Position numbers and translations under genes: made by a program. A model generated the notes under the pieces. It saw nothing but the letters and a program-made list of their open reading frames with translations, was not told the DNA's origin and did not search any database. A stretch of 15,056 nucleotides of DNA from Spongiicolonus versatilis (GTDB taxonomy: Bacteria; Pseudomonadota; Gammaproteobacteria; Arenicellales; Spongiicolonaceae), in assembly GCA_028286165.1 (NCBI GenBank), contig JAPYMU010000073.1, forward strand, positions 1 through 15,056. Direction: 5' to 3'. Of this stretch, positions 6,823-13,327 are shown piece by piece. Each line of letters starts with the position of its first letter. Positions within the stretch are counted from its first letter, which is position 1.

Positions 6823-7419
6823 ATGAAGCGCCCTGCAAACCCCAGCCCCACCCTTGCCGCCGCCCTGTGGCCGGCGGCCGCTGCTCCGCCGGGCCAGGCG
6901 GTGCGCGCGGTGCTGCTGGTGCTGGCCGGAGTGGCGTTGTTGACGGTCTCGGCCCGGGCGCAGATTCCTTTCTGGCCGGTGCCGGTGACCATGCAGACGT
7001 TCGTGGTGCTGGCGCTGGGCATGGTGTACGGGCCGGCGCTGGGCGTGACTTCGGTGGCGGCGTATTTGGCGGCCGGGGCGGCCGGGTTGCCGGTGTTTGC
7101 CGGCACGCCGGAGAAAGGAATCGGTTTTGCATACATGTTGGGGCCCACCGGCGGCTACCTGGTGGGCTTTATCGCCGCCGCCTGGGTGGTGGGCCGCCTG
7201 GCGCAACTCGGCTGGGACCGCCGGGTGGCCGGCACCGTGGCCGCCATGGTGGCCGGTAATTTTCTCATCTACGCCTGCGGCCTGCTGTGGTTGGGCGCCG
7301 TCATCGGCTGGGACAAGCCGGTGCTCAAGGTCGGCATGCTGTTGTTCCTGCCCGGCGATGCGCTGAAAATTGCCCTCGCCGCCGCGCTGCTGCCGGCGGT
7401 CTGGCGGTGGCGGCGCTGA
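6823..7419 (+). CDS. bioY: BioY-family transporter (ECF S-component type)
   Basis: A 198-residue integral membrane protein with about six hydrophobic segments. BioY family features are visible: IPFWPVPVTMQTFVVLALG (48-66), GLPVFAG (88-94), LGPTGGYLVGF (106-116) and LPGDALKI near the C-terminus. Known BioY proteins take up biotin, alone or with an EcfAT energising module. No EcfA/T, BioMN or biotin synthesis gene is in the window. GGAGG (6812-6816) lies 6 nt before the ATG. It sits between dihydropyrimidinase and preT with only 31 and 15 nt gaps, so it is part of the pyrimidine operon. Either it is a passenger biotin transporter or it has a pyrimidine-related substrate; the sequence cannot decide. 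Confidence 0.87.
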   Translation: MKRPANPSPTLAAALWPAAAAPPGQAVRAVLLVLAGVALLTVSARAQIPFWPVPVTMQTFVVLALGMVYGPALGVTSVAAYLAAGAAGLPVFAGTPEKGIGFAYMLGPTGGYLVGFIAAAWVVGRLAQLGWDRRVAGTVAAMVAGNFLIYACGLLWLGAVIGWDKPVLKVGMLLFLPGDALKIALAAALLPAVWRWRR

Positions 7420-7434
7420 CTTTCACCCTCATCC

Positions 7435-8715
7435 ATGCCAACACCGGCTGAAATCGAGAAGAACTTCACCGACATCCACCCGCCGCTGAGCGGCCATGGC
7501 GGATTGGTGGAAAGCGCGCGCTGCTACTTCTGCTATGACGCGCCGTGCGTCAGCGCCTGCCCCACCGGCATTGACATTCCCGGCTTCATCCACCAAATCC
7601 GCAGCGGCAATGGTGACGGCGCGGCGCGCACCATTTTGCGCGCCAACATCATGGGCGGCATGTGCGCGCGCGTCTGCCCCACCGAAATTTTGTGCGAAGA
7701 GGTTTGCGTGCGCAACAAACCCGGCGACTCGCCGGTGCGCATCGGGCTTTTGCAGCGCCACGCCACCGACCCGGTGCTGGAGCGCGGCGTGCAGTTTTTC
7801 CGCCGCGCCGAATCCACCGGCAAGCGCGCGGCGGTGGTCGGCGCCGGCCCGGCCGGCCTCGCCTGCGCGCACCAACTCGCGCTGTTCGGCCACGCCGTCA
7901 CCGTGTTTGAAAAACAAAAAAAGCCCGGCGGCCTGAACGAATTCGGCATCGCCGCCTACAAAACGGTGGATGATTTTGCGCGCCGGGAAGTGGAATACAT
8001 TCTCGCCGTCGGCGGCATTGAGATGCGCGCCGGCGCCGAACTTGGCCGCGACATTACGCTGGAAGAATTGCGCGGCGAATTTGACGCGGTGTTTTTGTCG
8101 CCCGGACTCGGCGGCGTCAACCGCGCCGGGGTGGAGGGTGAGGGTTTGGACGGCGTCATGGACGCGGTGGGTTTTATCGCCGCCCTGCGCCAGGCCGAAG
8201 ACAAGTCGCGCATTAAAGTCGGCAAAAAAATTGTGGTCATCGGCGGCGGCATGACGGCCATCGACATCGCCGTGCAGACGCGCAAACTCGGCGCCGAGGA
8301 AGTGACCATCGTCTACCGCCGCGGCCCGGAGGACATGCGCGCCAGCCGCCACGAACAGGATTTCGCCCGCTCCAATGGCGTGCACTTCCGCTGCAACGCC
8401 CGCCCGGCGCGCTTCATCGGCGAAGGCACGGTTCGCGCGGCCGAGTTCACCGTCGACGGCGGTGAAACCATCACCCTCGCCGCCGACATGGTGTTCACCG
8501 CCATCGGCCAGGCCCTCGGCGGCGGCATTCCCGAAGGCCTGTCCACCGCCGATGGCCGCATCAGCGTCACCGCCGACCGCGCCACCTCCATCCCCGGAGT
8601 GTGGGCCGGCGGCGACTGCGTGGCCGGCGGCGACAACCTCACCGTCACCGCCGTTGAAGACGGCAAAGTGGCGGCGCGCTCCATTCACCGGTTTCTCGGC
8701 GGCGGCCATGGCTGA
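7435..8715 (+). CDS. preT: NAD(P)-dependent dihydropyrimidine dehydrogenase, subunit PreT
   Basis: Electron-input subunit of bacterial dihydropyrimidine dehydrogenase, homologous to the N-terminal half of mammalian DPD and to the GltD type. N-terminal Fe-S ligands: Cys30, 33, 38 and 42 (CYFCYDAPCVSAC), and Cys77, 81, 87 and 91 (CARVCPTEILCEEVC). FAD-binding Rossmann motif VVGAGPAGLACAHQLA at 134-149. NAD(P)H-binding motif VIGGGMTAIDIA at 268-279, followed by VTIVYRRGPEDM. FAD C-terminal motif VWAGGDC near the end. With 426 residues it has normal family length. The start at ATG 7435 has no strong Shine-Dalgarno. Its stop overlaps the preA start (ATGGCTGA), typical of translational coupling for stoichiometric subunits. 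Confidence 0.93.
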   Translation: MPTPAEIEKNFTDIHPPLSGHGGLVESARCYFCYDAPCVSACPTGIDIPGFIHQIRSGNGDGAARTILRANIMGGMCARVCPTEILCEEVCVRNKPGDSPVRIGLLQRHATDPVLERGVQFFRRAESTGKRAAVVGAGPAGLACAHQLALFGHAVTVFEKQKKPGGLNEFGIAAYKTVDDFARREVEYILAVGGIEMRAGAELGRDITLEELRGEFDAVFLSPGLGGVNRAGVEGEGLDGVMDAVGFIAALRQAEDKSRIKVGKKIVVIGGGMTAIDIAVQTRKLGAEEVTIVYRRGPEDMRASRHEQDFARSNGVHFRCNARPARFIGEGTVRAAEFTVDGGETITLAADMVFTAIGQALGGGIPEGLSTADGRISVTADRATSIPGVWAGGDCVAGGDNLTVTAVEDGKVAARSIHRFLGGGHG

Positions 8716-9976
8716 GCTCAGCGTCAACTTCGCCGGCATCCGCGCGCCCAACCCGCTGTGGCTGGCCTCGGCGCCGCCCACCGACAAGGCCTACAACGTC
8801 AACCGCGCCCTGGAGGCCGGCTGGGGCGGCGTGGTGTGGAAGACCCTCGGCGAGGACCCGCCCATCGTCAATGTCAGCGGCCCGCGCTACGGCTACATGC
8901 ACGGCGGCGAACGCCGCCTGCTCGGCTTCAACAACATTGAATTAATCACCGACCGGCCGCTGGCGGTGAACCTGCGCGAGGTGGCCGAGGTGAAGAAGAA
9001 CTGGCCGGACCGCGCGCTGCTGGTGTCGGTGATGGTGCCGATGAAAGAAGAGTCGTGGGCCGACATCGTGGCGCGCATTGAAGACGCCGGCGCCGACGGC
9101 CTGGAACTCAACCTCGGCTGCCCGCACGGCATGTCGGAGCGCGGCATGGGCGCGGCGGTGGGGCAGGTGCCGGAATACGTGGCGCAGGTGTGCGCGTGGT
9201 GCAAGAAACATTCGCGCCTGCCGGTGGTGGTCAAACTCACCCCCAATGTCACCGACATCCGCCAGCCGGCGCTCGCCGCGCAGGAGGGCGGCGCCGATGC
9301 GGTGTCGCTCATCAACACCATCAACTCCATCATGCGGGTGGACTACGACACCCTCAGCGTGTGGCCCGCGGTGGACCGCAAGGGCACCCACGGCGGCTAC
9401 TGCGGCCCGGCGGTGAAGCCCATCGCGCTGCACATGGTGGCCGAAATCGCCCGCGACCCGCGCACCCGCGGCCTGCCCATCGGCGGCATCGGCGGCGTGG
9501 AGACGTGGCGCGACGCGGTGGACTATCTGGCCCTGGGCGCCGGCACCGTGCAGGTGTGCACCTCGGCCATGACCTACGGCTTTCGCATCGTGGACGACAT
9601 GCTGCAGGGCCTGGCGCGTTTTCTGGATGAGAAAAACCTGCACTCGGTGGACCGCCTGGTCGGCGCTGCTGTGCCGAGTCTCACCGACTGGAAATACCTG
9701 AACTTAAATTATGTGGAAAAAGCCTGGATCGACCAGGACAAGTGCATCCAGTGCGGCCGCTGCCACATCGCCTGCGAGGACACTTCGCACCAGGCCATCA
9801 CCCATGAAGTGAACGGCCGGCGGCACTATGAAGTGATTCCCGGGGAGTGCGTCGGCTGCAACCTGTGCGCCGCGGTTTGCCCGGTGGAGGGCTGCATCAC
9901 CATGCGCCCGGCCGGCGCCGCCGAACACGCCGACTGGACCACCCACCCCAACAACCCGGCGCGCACCGCCGGTTAA
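8708..9976 (+). CDS. preA: Dihydropyrimidine dehydrogenase, catalytic subunit PreA
   Basis: FMN/Fe-S subunit that reduces uracil or thymine to the 5,6-dihydro form using electrons from PreT. Residues 1-310 are a dihydroorotate-dehydrogenase-like TIM barrel. The active-site loop NLGCPHGMSERGMGAAVG has Cys138 at the position of the DPD catalytic Cys and Asn135 as base ligand. NTINS (203-207) and IGGIGGVETWRDAVDY (258-273) are FMN-side motifs. Two C-terminal ferredoxin-type [4Fe-4S] sites: Cys346/349/352/356 and Cys381/384/387/391. The 422-residue length is normal. I place the start at ATG 8708 (MAELSVNFAG) although the frame is open upstream, because the family begins here and the upstream part overlaps preT. 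The ATG overlaps the preT stop by 8 nt. Confidence 0.94.
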   Translation: MAELSVNFAGIRAPNPLWLASAPPTDKAYNVNRALEAGWGGVVWKTLGEDPPIVNVSGPRYGYMHGGERRLLGFNNIELITDRPLAVNLREVAEVKKNWPDRALLVSVMVPMKEESWADIVARIEDAGADGLELNLGCPHGMSERGMGAAVGQVPEYVAQVCAWCKKHSRLPVVVKLTPNVTDIRQPALAAQEGGADAVSLINTINSIMRVDYDTLSVWPAVDRKGTHGGYCGPAVKPIALHMVAEIARDPRTRGLPIGGIGGVETWRDAVDYLALGAGTVQVCTSAMTYGFRIVDDMLQGLARFLDEKNLHSVDRLVGAAVPSLTDWKYLNLNYVEKAWIDQDKCIQCGRCHIACEDTSHQAITHEVNGRRHYEVIPGECVGCNLCAAVCPVEGCITMRPAGAAEHADWTTHPNNPARTAG

Positions 9977-9996
9977 TCCCCTCGCTCCGCCGCCGC

Positions 9997-10464
9997 TTGC
10001 AACTCATCATCGCGTGCACCGGCAAGCGCCTGCCTGGCTGGGCCGGGCAGGCGGTTGCCGAATACCAGAAACGTTTCCCCCGCCACAGCCGCCTGGTGGT
10101 GCGCGCCGTCACCCAGGCCCGGCGCGGCAAAGGCGCTGACCTGGCGCGCGCGGTGCGCGACGAGGGTGAACTTCTGCTCGCCGCCGCCGCAAGCGCCGGG
10201 CGCATCATCGCCGTGGACCCCGGCGGCCGCGCCCTTGCCACCAGCCACATCGCCGCGCGCATCGCCGACTGGCGCCGCGACGGCGGTGACGCCGCTTTTC
10301 TCATCGGCGGCCCCGACGGTTTGTCGCGCCGCTGCCTGGAACGCGCCGGGGAATGCTGGTCGCTGTCCGCCCTCACCCTGCCGCACGCGCTGGCGCGGGT
10401 GGTTTTGGCCGAGCAGTTGTACCGCGCCTGCTGCATCGTGGAGGGGCTGCCCTATCACCGCTGA
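9997..10464 (+). CDS. rlmH: 23S rRNA (pseudouridine-1915-N3) methyltransferase RlmH, TTG start
   Basis: SPOUT-class methyltransferase acting on pseudouridine 1915 of 23S rRNA in the assembled 70S ribosome. From TTG 9997 the protein is 155 residues, the same length as E. coli RlmH. It begins MQLIIACTGKRLPGW, has KRFP at 25-28, ARRGK at 41-45, the SAM-site knot segment FLIGGPDGLS (101-110) and SLSALTLPHALARVVLAEQL (122-141), and ends PYHR. The frame is open farther upstream through preA, but that part has no RlmH homology and no ATG/GTG nearer than preA coding sequence. No Shine-Dalgarno precedes the TTG, and the preA stop is only 20 nt upstream, so translation may be coupled. The usual rsfS partner is absent. 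Confidence 0.88.
   Translation: MQLIIACTGKRLPGWAGQAVAEYQKRFPRHSRLVVRAVTQARRGKGADLARAVRDEGELLLAAAASAGRIIAVDPGGRALATSHIAARIADWRRDGGDAAFLIGGPDGLSRRCLERAGECWSLSALTLPHALARVVLAEQLYRACCIVEGLPYHR
10440..10456 (+). promoter_or_regulatory. Shine-Dalgarno-like GGAGGGG and candidate ATC start of maf
   Basis: GGAGGGG at 10440-10446, within the last codons of rlmH, lies 7 nt before ATC 10454. No ATG, GTG or TTG exists in the maf frame between far upstream rlmH sequence and the conserved SASPRR. ATC 10454 gives MTAEPHLLLASASPRR, the normal Maf N-terminus. ATC initiation is inferred, not proved; the G-rich stretch also encodes conserved-region residues of RlmH, so it could be coincidental. CTG 10472 and 10475 are weaker alternatives. 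Confidence 0.5.
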
Positions 10465-11032
10465 GCCTCACCTGCTGCTCGCGTCCGCCTCACCGCGCCG
10501 CCATGCGCTGCTGCGCGATGCCGGGTTTTCCTTCCATGCCCGCGCGCCGAGGGTGGACGAGTCGGTGGTGGACGGTGAAGGCGCCGCGCAGTACGTCGCC
10601 CGCCTCGCCGCCGCCAAGGCGCGCGATGTTGCGCGGCGGTTTGCCGGCGACGGTGCCGATGCAATTGTCGGCGCCGACACCTGCGTTGCGGTGGACGGCG
10701 TCATCCTCGGCAAACCCGCCGGCCGCACCGCCGCCGCCGCCATGCTGCGCCGCCTGTCGGCGCGCGAGCACCGGGTTTTCACCGGCGTTCATGCCATCGC
10801 CGCCGGGCGCGAGGCGGCAAAAGTGTGCGCCACTACCGTCCGGTTCACCGCCCTCAGCGACGCCGACATCAGCCGCCACCTCGGCCACGGCGAGTTCACC
10901 GACAAAGCCGGCGCCTACGCCATCCAGGGCCGCTCCGCCCCCCTTATCGCCGATGTGCGCGGCAGTTACACCAACGTCATCGGCCTGCCGCTGGCGGAAT
11001 TGCGGGAGGCGCTGGCTGAAGTCATGCGCTGA
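10454..11032 (+). CDS. maf: Maf/YhdE-type nucleoside triphosphate pyrophosphatase, non-canonical start
   Basis: Hydrolyses non-canonical or excess NTPs to NMP and PPi. From ATC 10454 the protein has 192 residues (normal is 190-200). Motifs are LLLASASPRR (7-16), Asp75 in GADTCV (the catalytic base region), GKPAG (86-90), and FTDKAGAYAIQG (148-159). The DKAGAYAIQG form is characteristic of the YhdE/BsMaf subgroup, which prefers dTTP/UTP and related pyrimidine nucleotides; the YceF (m7GTP) subgroup has a different sequence here. It overlaps the rlmH 3' end by 11 nt. Start codon is discussed under 10440-10456. A short deletion or assembly error removing a normal ATG is the main alternative. Confidence 0.87.
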   Translation: MTAEPHLLLASASPRRHALLRDAGFSFHARAPRVDESVVDGEGAAQYVARLAAAKARDVARRFAGDGADAIVGADTCVAVDGVILGKPAGRTAAAAMLRRLSAREHRVFTGVHAIAAGREAAKVCATTVRFTALSDADISRHLGHGEFTDKAGAYAIQGRSAPLIADVRGSYTNVIGLPLAELREALAEVMR

Positions 11033-11085
11033 AACCGCGCCGCCGTTTTTTCATTGCGGCGGTTGCTTGTTTGCCCGGTGTTTTT

Positions 11086-11190
11086 GGCGGTTTGCGTTGT
11101 GGAAATGGTGGAATCAACGTCGGGAACGGTGGTTTGGGATCCGGAAGCGGTGGCGGCGGAGTCGAAAATGGCGGGGGCAGGGGAAGAATA
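11086..11190 (-). repeat. Degenerate 21 bp tandem repeat, five units, C-rich strand on -
   Basis: GGYGG anchors fall at 11086, 11107, 11128, 11149 and 11170, exactly 21 bp apart, each followed 10 nt later by a GRAAAY-like element. The fifth unit is the most degenerate. Read on the minus strand the units resemble CCACCRTTTCC-type sequence and match the units at 3778-3840. Translated on the minus strand they would give a heptad with PPF/PPL-P, but no start, no domain and no matching gene are visible, so I treat it as non-coding. It fills most of the 224 bp between maf and bfr, upstream of the bfr promoter. Confidence 0.6.
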
Positions 11191-11198
11191 ACAGCGGG

Positions 11199-11227
11199 TT
11201 GACAACGCCCGCCGCCGCCCGCAGAAT
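11199..11227 (+). promoter_or_regulatory. Sigma70-type promoter upstream of bacterioferritin
   Basis: A perfect -35 TTGACA at 11199-11204, a 17 bp spacer, and -10 CAGAAT at 11222-11227 (4 of 6 to TATAAT). The predicted start of transcription near 11234 leaves a leader of about 23 nt before the bfr ATG. No clear Fur box was recognised by eye. It would drive bfr, the ABC ATPase and tpx. Confidence 0.65.
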
Positions 11228-11256
11228 TTAACCGAACACACAACCGGGGTCCGACC

Positions 11257-11724
11257 ATGAAAGGCGACGGCAAAGTGCTCGGCTTTCTCAACAAAGTCCT
11301 GCGCAACGAGTTGACCGCCATCAACCAGTATTTTCTCCACTCGCGGATGTTCCGCGACTGGGGGCTGAGCAAACTCGGCGACCACGAGTACAACGAATCC
11401 ATCGACGAGATGAAGCACGCCGACCTGCTGGTGGCGCGCATTTTGTTTCTGGAAGGCACGCCGGACATGGAAAACGCCGGCAAACTTTCCATCGGCGGCG
11501 ACACCCGGGAAATTCTGGAGTGCGACCTTAAAATGGAAACCGACGCCTGCGAAGAACTCAAAGAGGCCATCGCCTGGTGCGAGCAGTGCGGCGACTACAC
11601 CTCGCGCGATTTGTTCAAAAAAATCCTCAGCGACGAGGAGGAGCATATCGACTGGCTGGAAACGCAACTCGGTTTAATCGAGCGCACCGGCCTGCAGAAT
11701 TACCAGCAGTCCATGATGGGCTGA
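11257..11724 (+). CDS. bfr: Bacterioferritin
   Basis: Iron-storage ferritin-like protein forming a 24-mer shell that oxidises Fe(II). The 155 residues match the family length. The di-iron ferroxidase ligands are complete: Glu18 (RNELTAINQYFLHSRM), Glu51 and His54 (IDEMKHADLL), Glu94, Glu127 and His130 (SDEEEHIDWLETQLG). Met52 is the axial haem ligand at the dimer interface, so this is a haem-binding, catalytically competent Bfr rather than the alpha type lacking the centre. It is the first gene of an operon: promoter at 11199-11227, next gene 3 nt after the stop. Only a weak GGGG (11246-11249 region) serves as ribosome binding site. Confidence 0.95.
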   Translation: MKGDGKVLGFLNKVLRNELTAINQYFLHSRMFRDWGLSKLGDHEYNESIDEMKHADLLVARILFLEGTPDMENAGKLSIGGDTREILECDLKMETDACEELKEAIAWCEQCGDYTSRDLFKKILSDEEEHIDWLETQLGLIERTGLQNYQQSMMG

Positions 11725-11727
11725 GCG

Positions 11728-12795
11728 ATGCCCCTTTCCCCGGCCCTGGAACTGGAGGAGGTTTCCCTCGGCGGCGGCAACGGCGGGCCGCTGCTGCAAA
11801 ACATTTCCATGCAACTGCCGCGCGGCTGCGTCGGCGCCCTGCTCGGCCCCAGCGGCTGCGGCAAAACCACGCTGCTGCGGGTGATTGCCGGCCTGCAAAA
11901 ACCCGGGCGCGGCGCCATCCGCATCCACGGCGAGACGGTGTGCAACGGCGCCCTTTACCGCCCGCCGGAAAAGCGCGGCACCGGGCTGGTGTTTCAGGAC
12001 CTGGCGCTGTTCCCCAACTGTACGGTGGCGTGGCACATTGAATTCGGACTCAAAAACCGCATGCGCAACGGCAACGGCGGCAGCGGCGGCCGCCGCACGG
12101 TGGACGATTTGCTGCAACTCACCTCGCTGAGCGGCATGGAAAAACGCTACCCGCACCAACTGTCCACCGGCCAGCGGCAGCGCGTCGCCCTGGCCCGCGC
12201 GCTGGCCGCCAATCCCAGGCTGATGCTGCTGGACGAGCCGTTCGCCAATCTGGACAGCCACCTGCGGCAGACATTGGCCGATGAAATCATGGCCATCCTG
12301 CGCGACGCCGGGGTGACCACGCTGATGGTCACCCACGACCGCGACGAGGCCTGCGCGCTGGCCGACCAGATTCACCTGATGCGCGACGGCCACCTGCTGC
12401 AGACCACGCCGCCGGACTGGTTTCTGCGCCGGCCGTACAGCGCATCCCTCAGCGGGCTCGGCGGCTACCAGGGTTTTGTGCGCGGCGTGCTCGGCGACGA
12501 CGGCAAAGTGCGCACGCCCCTCGGCGAACTGCAGGCCGCGCTGCCCGGCGCCGGCCCCGGCGCGCCGGTGACGCTGATGGTGAACTGCGAAGACCTGCGC
12601 CTTGACGCCGCCGGCGCGGTGGAGGGGCGCGTCACCTACCGCAACTTCCACGCCGGGCGCGTGGTGTATACGGTGGAGGTGGCGGAGGCCGGCAAACTGT
12701 ACTGCCTCGGCGCACTGGACCGCCTGAAAAACATCGGCGACGCGGTGCGGCTTAAAATCCATTCACGGCCACTGACGGTAATCCGGGAGGTTTAA
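11728..12795 (+). CDS. ABC transporter ATP-binding protein, FbpC/PotA-like with C-terminal TOBE-type domain
   Basis: A 355-residue importer-type ATPase. Walker A GPSGCGKT (40-47), Q-loop Gln90 in LVFQDLALFPN, signature LSTGQRQRVALARALA (145-160), Walker B LMLLDEP (165-171), D-loop ANLDS, H-switch His203 in VTHDRDEA. Residues from about 245 on form a beta-rich region like the TOBE domain of Fe3+, spermidine or molybdate ABC ATPases. The order of motifs resembles Fe3+ transporters (FbpC). The signature has Thr in place of the first Gly of LSGGQ. A Gly/Asn/Arg-rich insert (110-123) interrupts the helical domain. No permease or binding protein is next to it. Position between bfr and tpx suggests an iron-related role, which is inference. 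Confidence 0.85.
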   Translation: MPLSPALELEEVSLGGGNGGPLLQNISMQLPRGCVGALLGPSGCGKTTLLRVIAGLQKPGRGAIRIHGETVCNGALYRPPEKRGTGLVFQDLALFPNCTVAWHIEFGLKNRMRNGNGGSGGRRTVDDLLQLTSLSGMEKRYPHQLSTGQRQRVALARALAANPRLMLLDEPFANLDSHLRQTLADEIMAILRDAGVTTLMVTHDRDEACALADQIHLMRDGHLLQTTPPDWFLRRPYSASLSGLGGYQGFVRGVLGDDGKVRTPLGELQAALPGAGPGAPVTLMVNCEDLRLDAAGAVEGRVTYRNFHAGRVVYTVEVAEAGKLYCLGALDRLKNIGDAVRLKIHSRPLTVIREV

Positions 12796-12797
12796 CC

Positions 12798-13292
12798 ATG
12801 GCGCAAATCACCCTCAAAGGCGACCCGTGCAACACCTGCGGCGATTTGCCGCAAGTGGGCGCCGCGGCGCCGGACTTCGTTCTGGTCAACGCGGATTTGG
12901 CCGACAAACGGCTGGCCGATTTTGGCGGCAAAAAAATACTCAGCATCGTTCCCAGTCTGGACACGCCGACCTGTGCCCTGTCCACCCGCAAGTTCAACCA
13001 GGCCGCCGCCGAGCGCGACGACCTGCAGGTCTTAATCGTGTCCGCCGACCTGCCTTTCGCCCAGGGCCGCTTCTGCACCGCCGAGAACACCGGCAAGGTC
13101 ACCACGTTGTCCACCCTGCGCGGCAACTTCGCCCGCGACTACGGCGTGCTGATAGAGGACGGCCCCCTGGCCGGCCTCACCGCCCGCGCCGTGTTAGTGC
13201 TGGATGAAAAGGACCGGGTGCTGTACCGTGAACTGGTCCCGGAGATCGCCCAGGAGCCGGACTACGCAGCGGCGGTGGCGGCGGCGGGGTGA
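12798..13292 (+). CDS. tpx: Thiol peroxidase Tpx with an extra N-terminal CxxC
   Basis: An atypical 2-Cys peroxiredoxin that reduces H2O2 and alkyl hydroperoxides with thioredoxin. Peroxidatic Cys59 in PSLDTPTCALSTRKFNQ, resolving Cys93 in SADLPFAQGRFC, and LTARAVLVLDE near the C-terminus match E. coli Tpx (Cys61/Cys95), with normal length of 164 residues. Unusual are Cys11 and Cys14 in DPCNTCGDLPQ: E. coli Tpx and the related sequences I remember have no cysteine there (NP-x-x-x-x-x-LP). GGGAGG (12785-12790), inside the end of the ATPase gene, precedes the ATG by 7 nt; the ATPase stop is only 2 nt upstream. Last gene of the bfr operon, converging on mscS. Confidence 0.93.
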   Translation: MAQITLKGDPCNTCGDLPQVGAAAPDFVLVNADLADKRLADFGGKKILSIVPSLDTPTCALSTRKFNQAAAERDDLQVLIVSADLPFAQGRFCTAENTGKVTTLSTLRGNFARDYGVLIEDGPLAGLTARAVLVLDEKDRVLYRELVPEIAQEPDYAAAVAAAG

Positions 13293-13293
13293 G

Positions 13294-13327
13294 ACGGCGG
13301 CGGGTCAACCCCGGCCCATGCCGCCGT
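13294..13327. terminator. Possible hairpin between convergent tpx and mscS
   Basis: ACGGCGG (13294-13300) pairs with CCGCCGT (13321-13327), and GGGTCAACCC (13302-13311) is an inner self-complementary element. It lies at the convergent junction, where only 12 bp separate the stops. No T-tract follows on either strand, and the right arm is mscS coding sequence, so a Rho-independent terminator is only a possibility. Confidence 0.25.

Noticed and set aside
3828..7148. An uninterrupted antisense reading frame of about 1100 codons opposite the permease, dihydropyrimidinase and bioY
   Set aside because: The + strand genes have full catalytic motifs. High GC with G/C-rich third positions removes stops on the opposite strand; the antisense peptide is Gly/His/Ala-rich with no recognisable domain.
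7429..8787. Antisense frame opposite preT
   Set aside because: The + strand encodes complete Fe-S, FAD and NAD(P)H motifs; the antisense product resembles no family.
11033..11065. Possible Rho-independent terminator after maf
   Set aside because: CCGCCG (11040-11045) can pair with CGGCGG (11057-11062), but the T-run lies in the loop rather than after the stem, so it does not fit a standard terminator on either strand.
11033..11256. Pro-rich heptad protein on the minus strand
   Set aside because: The heptad follows from the 21 bp DNA period; similar units also occur in another intergenic gap, in a different frame context, with no start or partner domain. A repeat DNA explanation is simpler.
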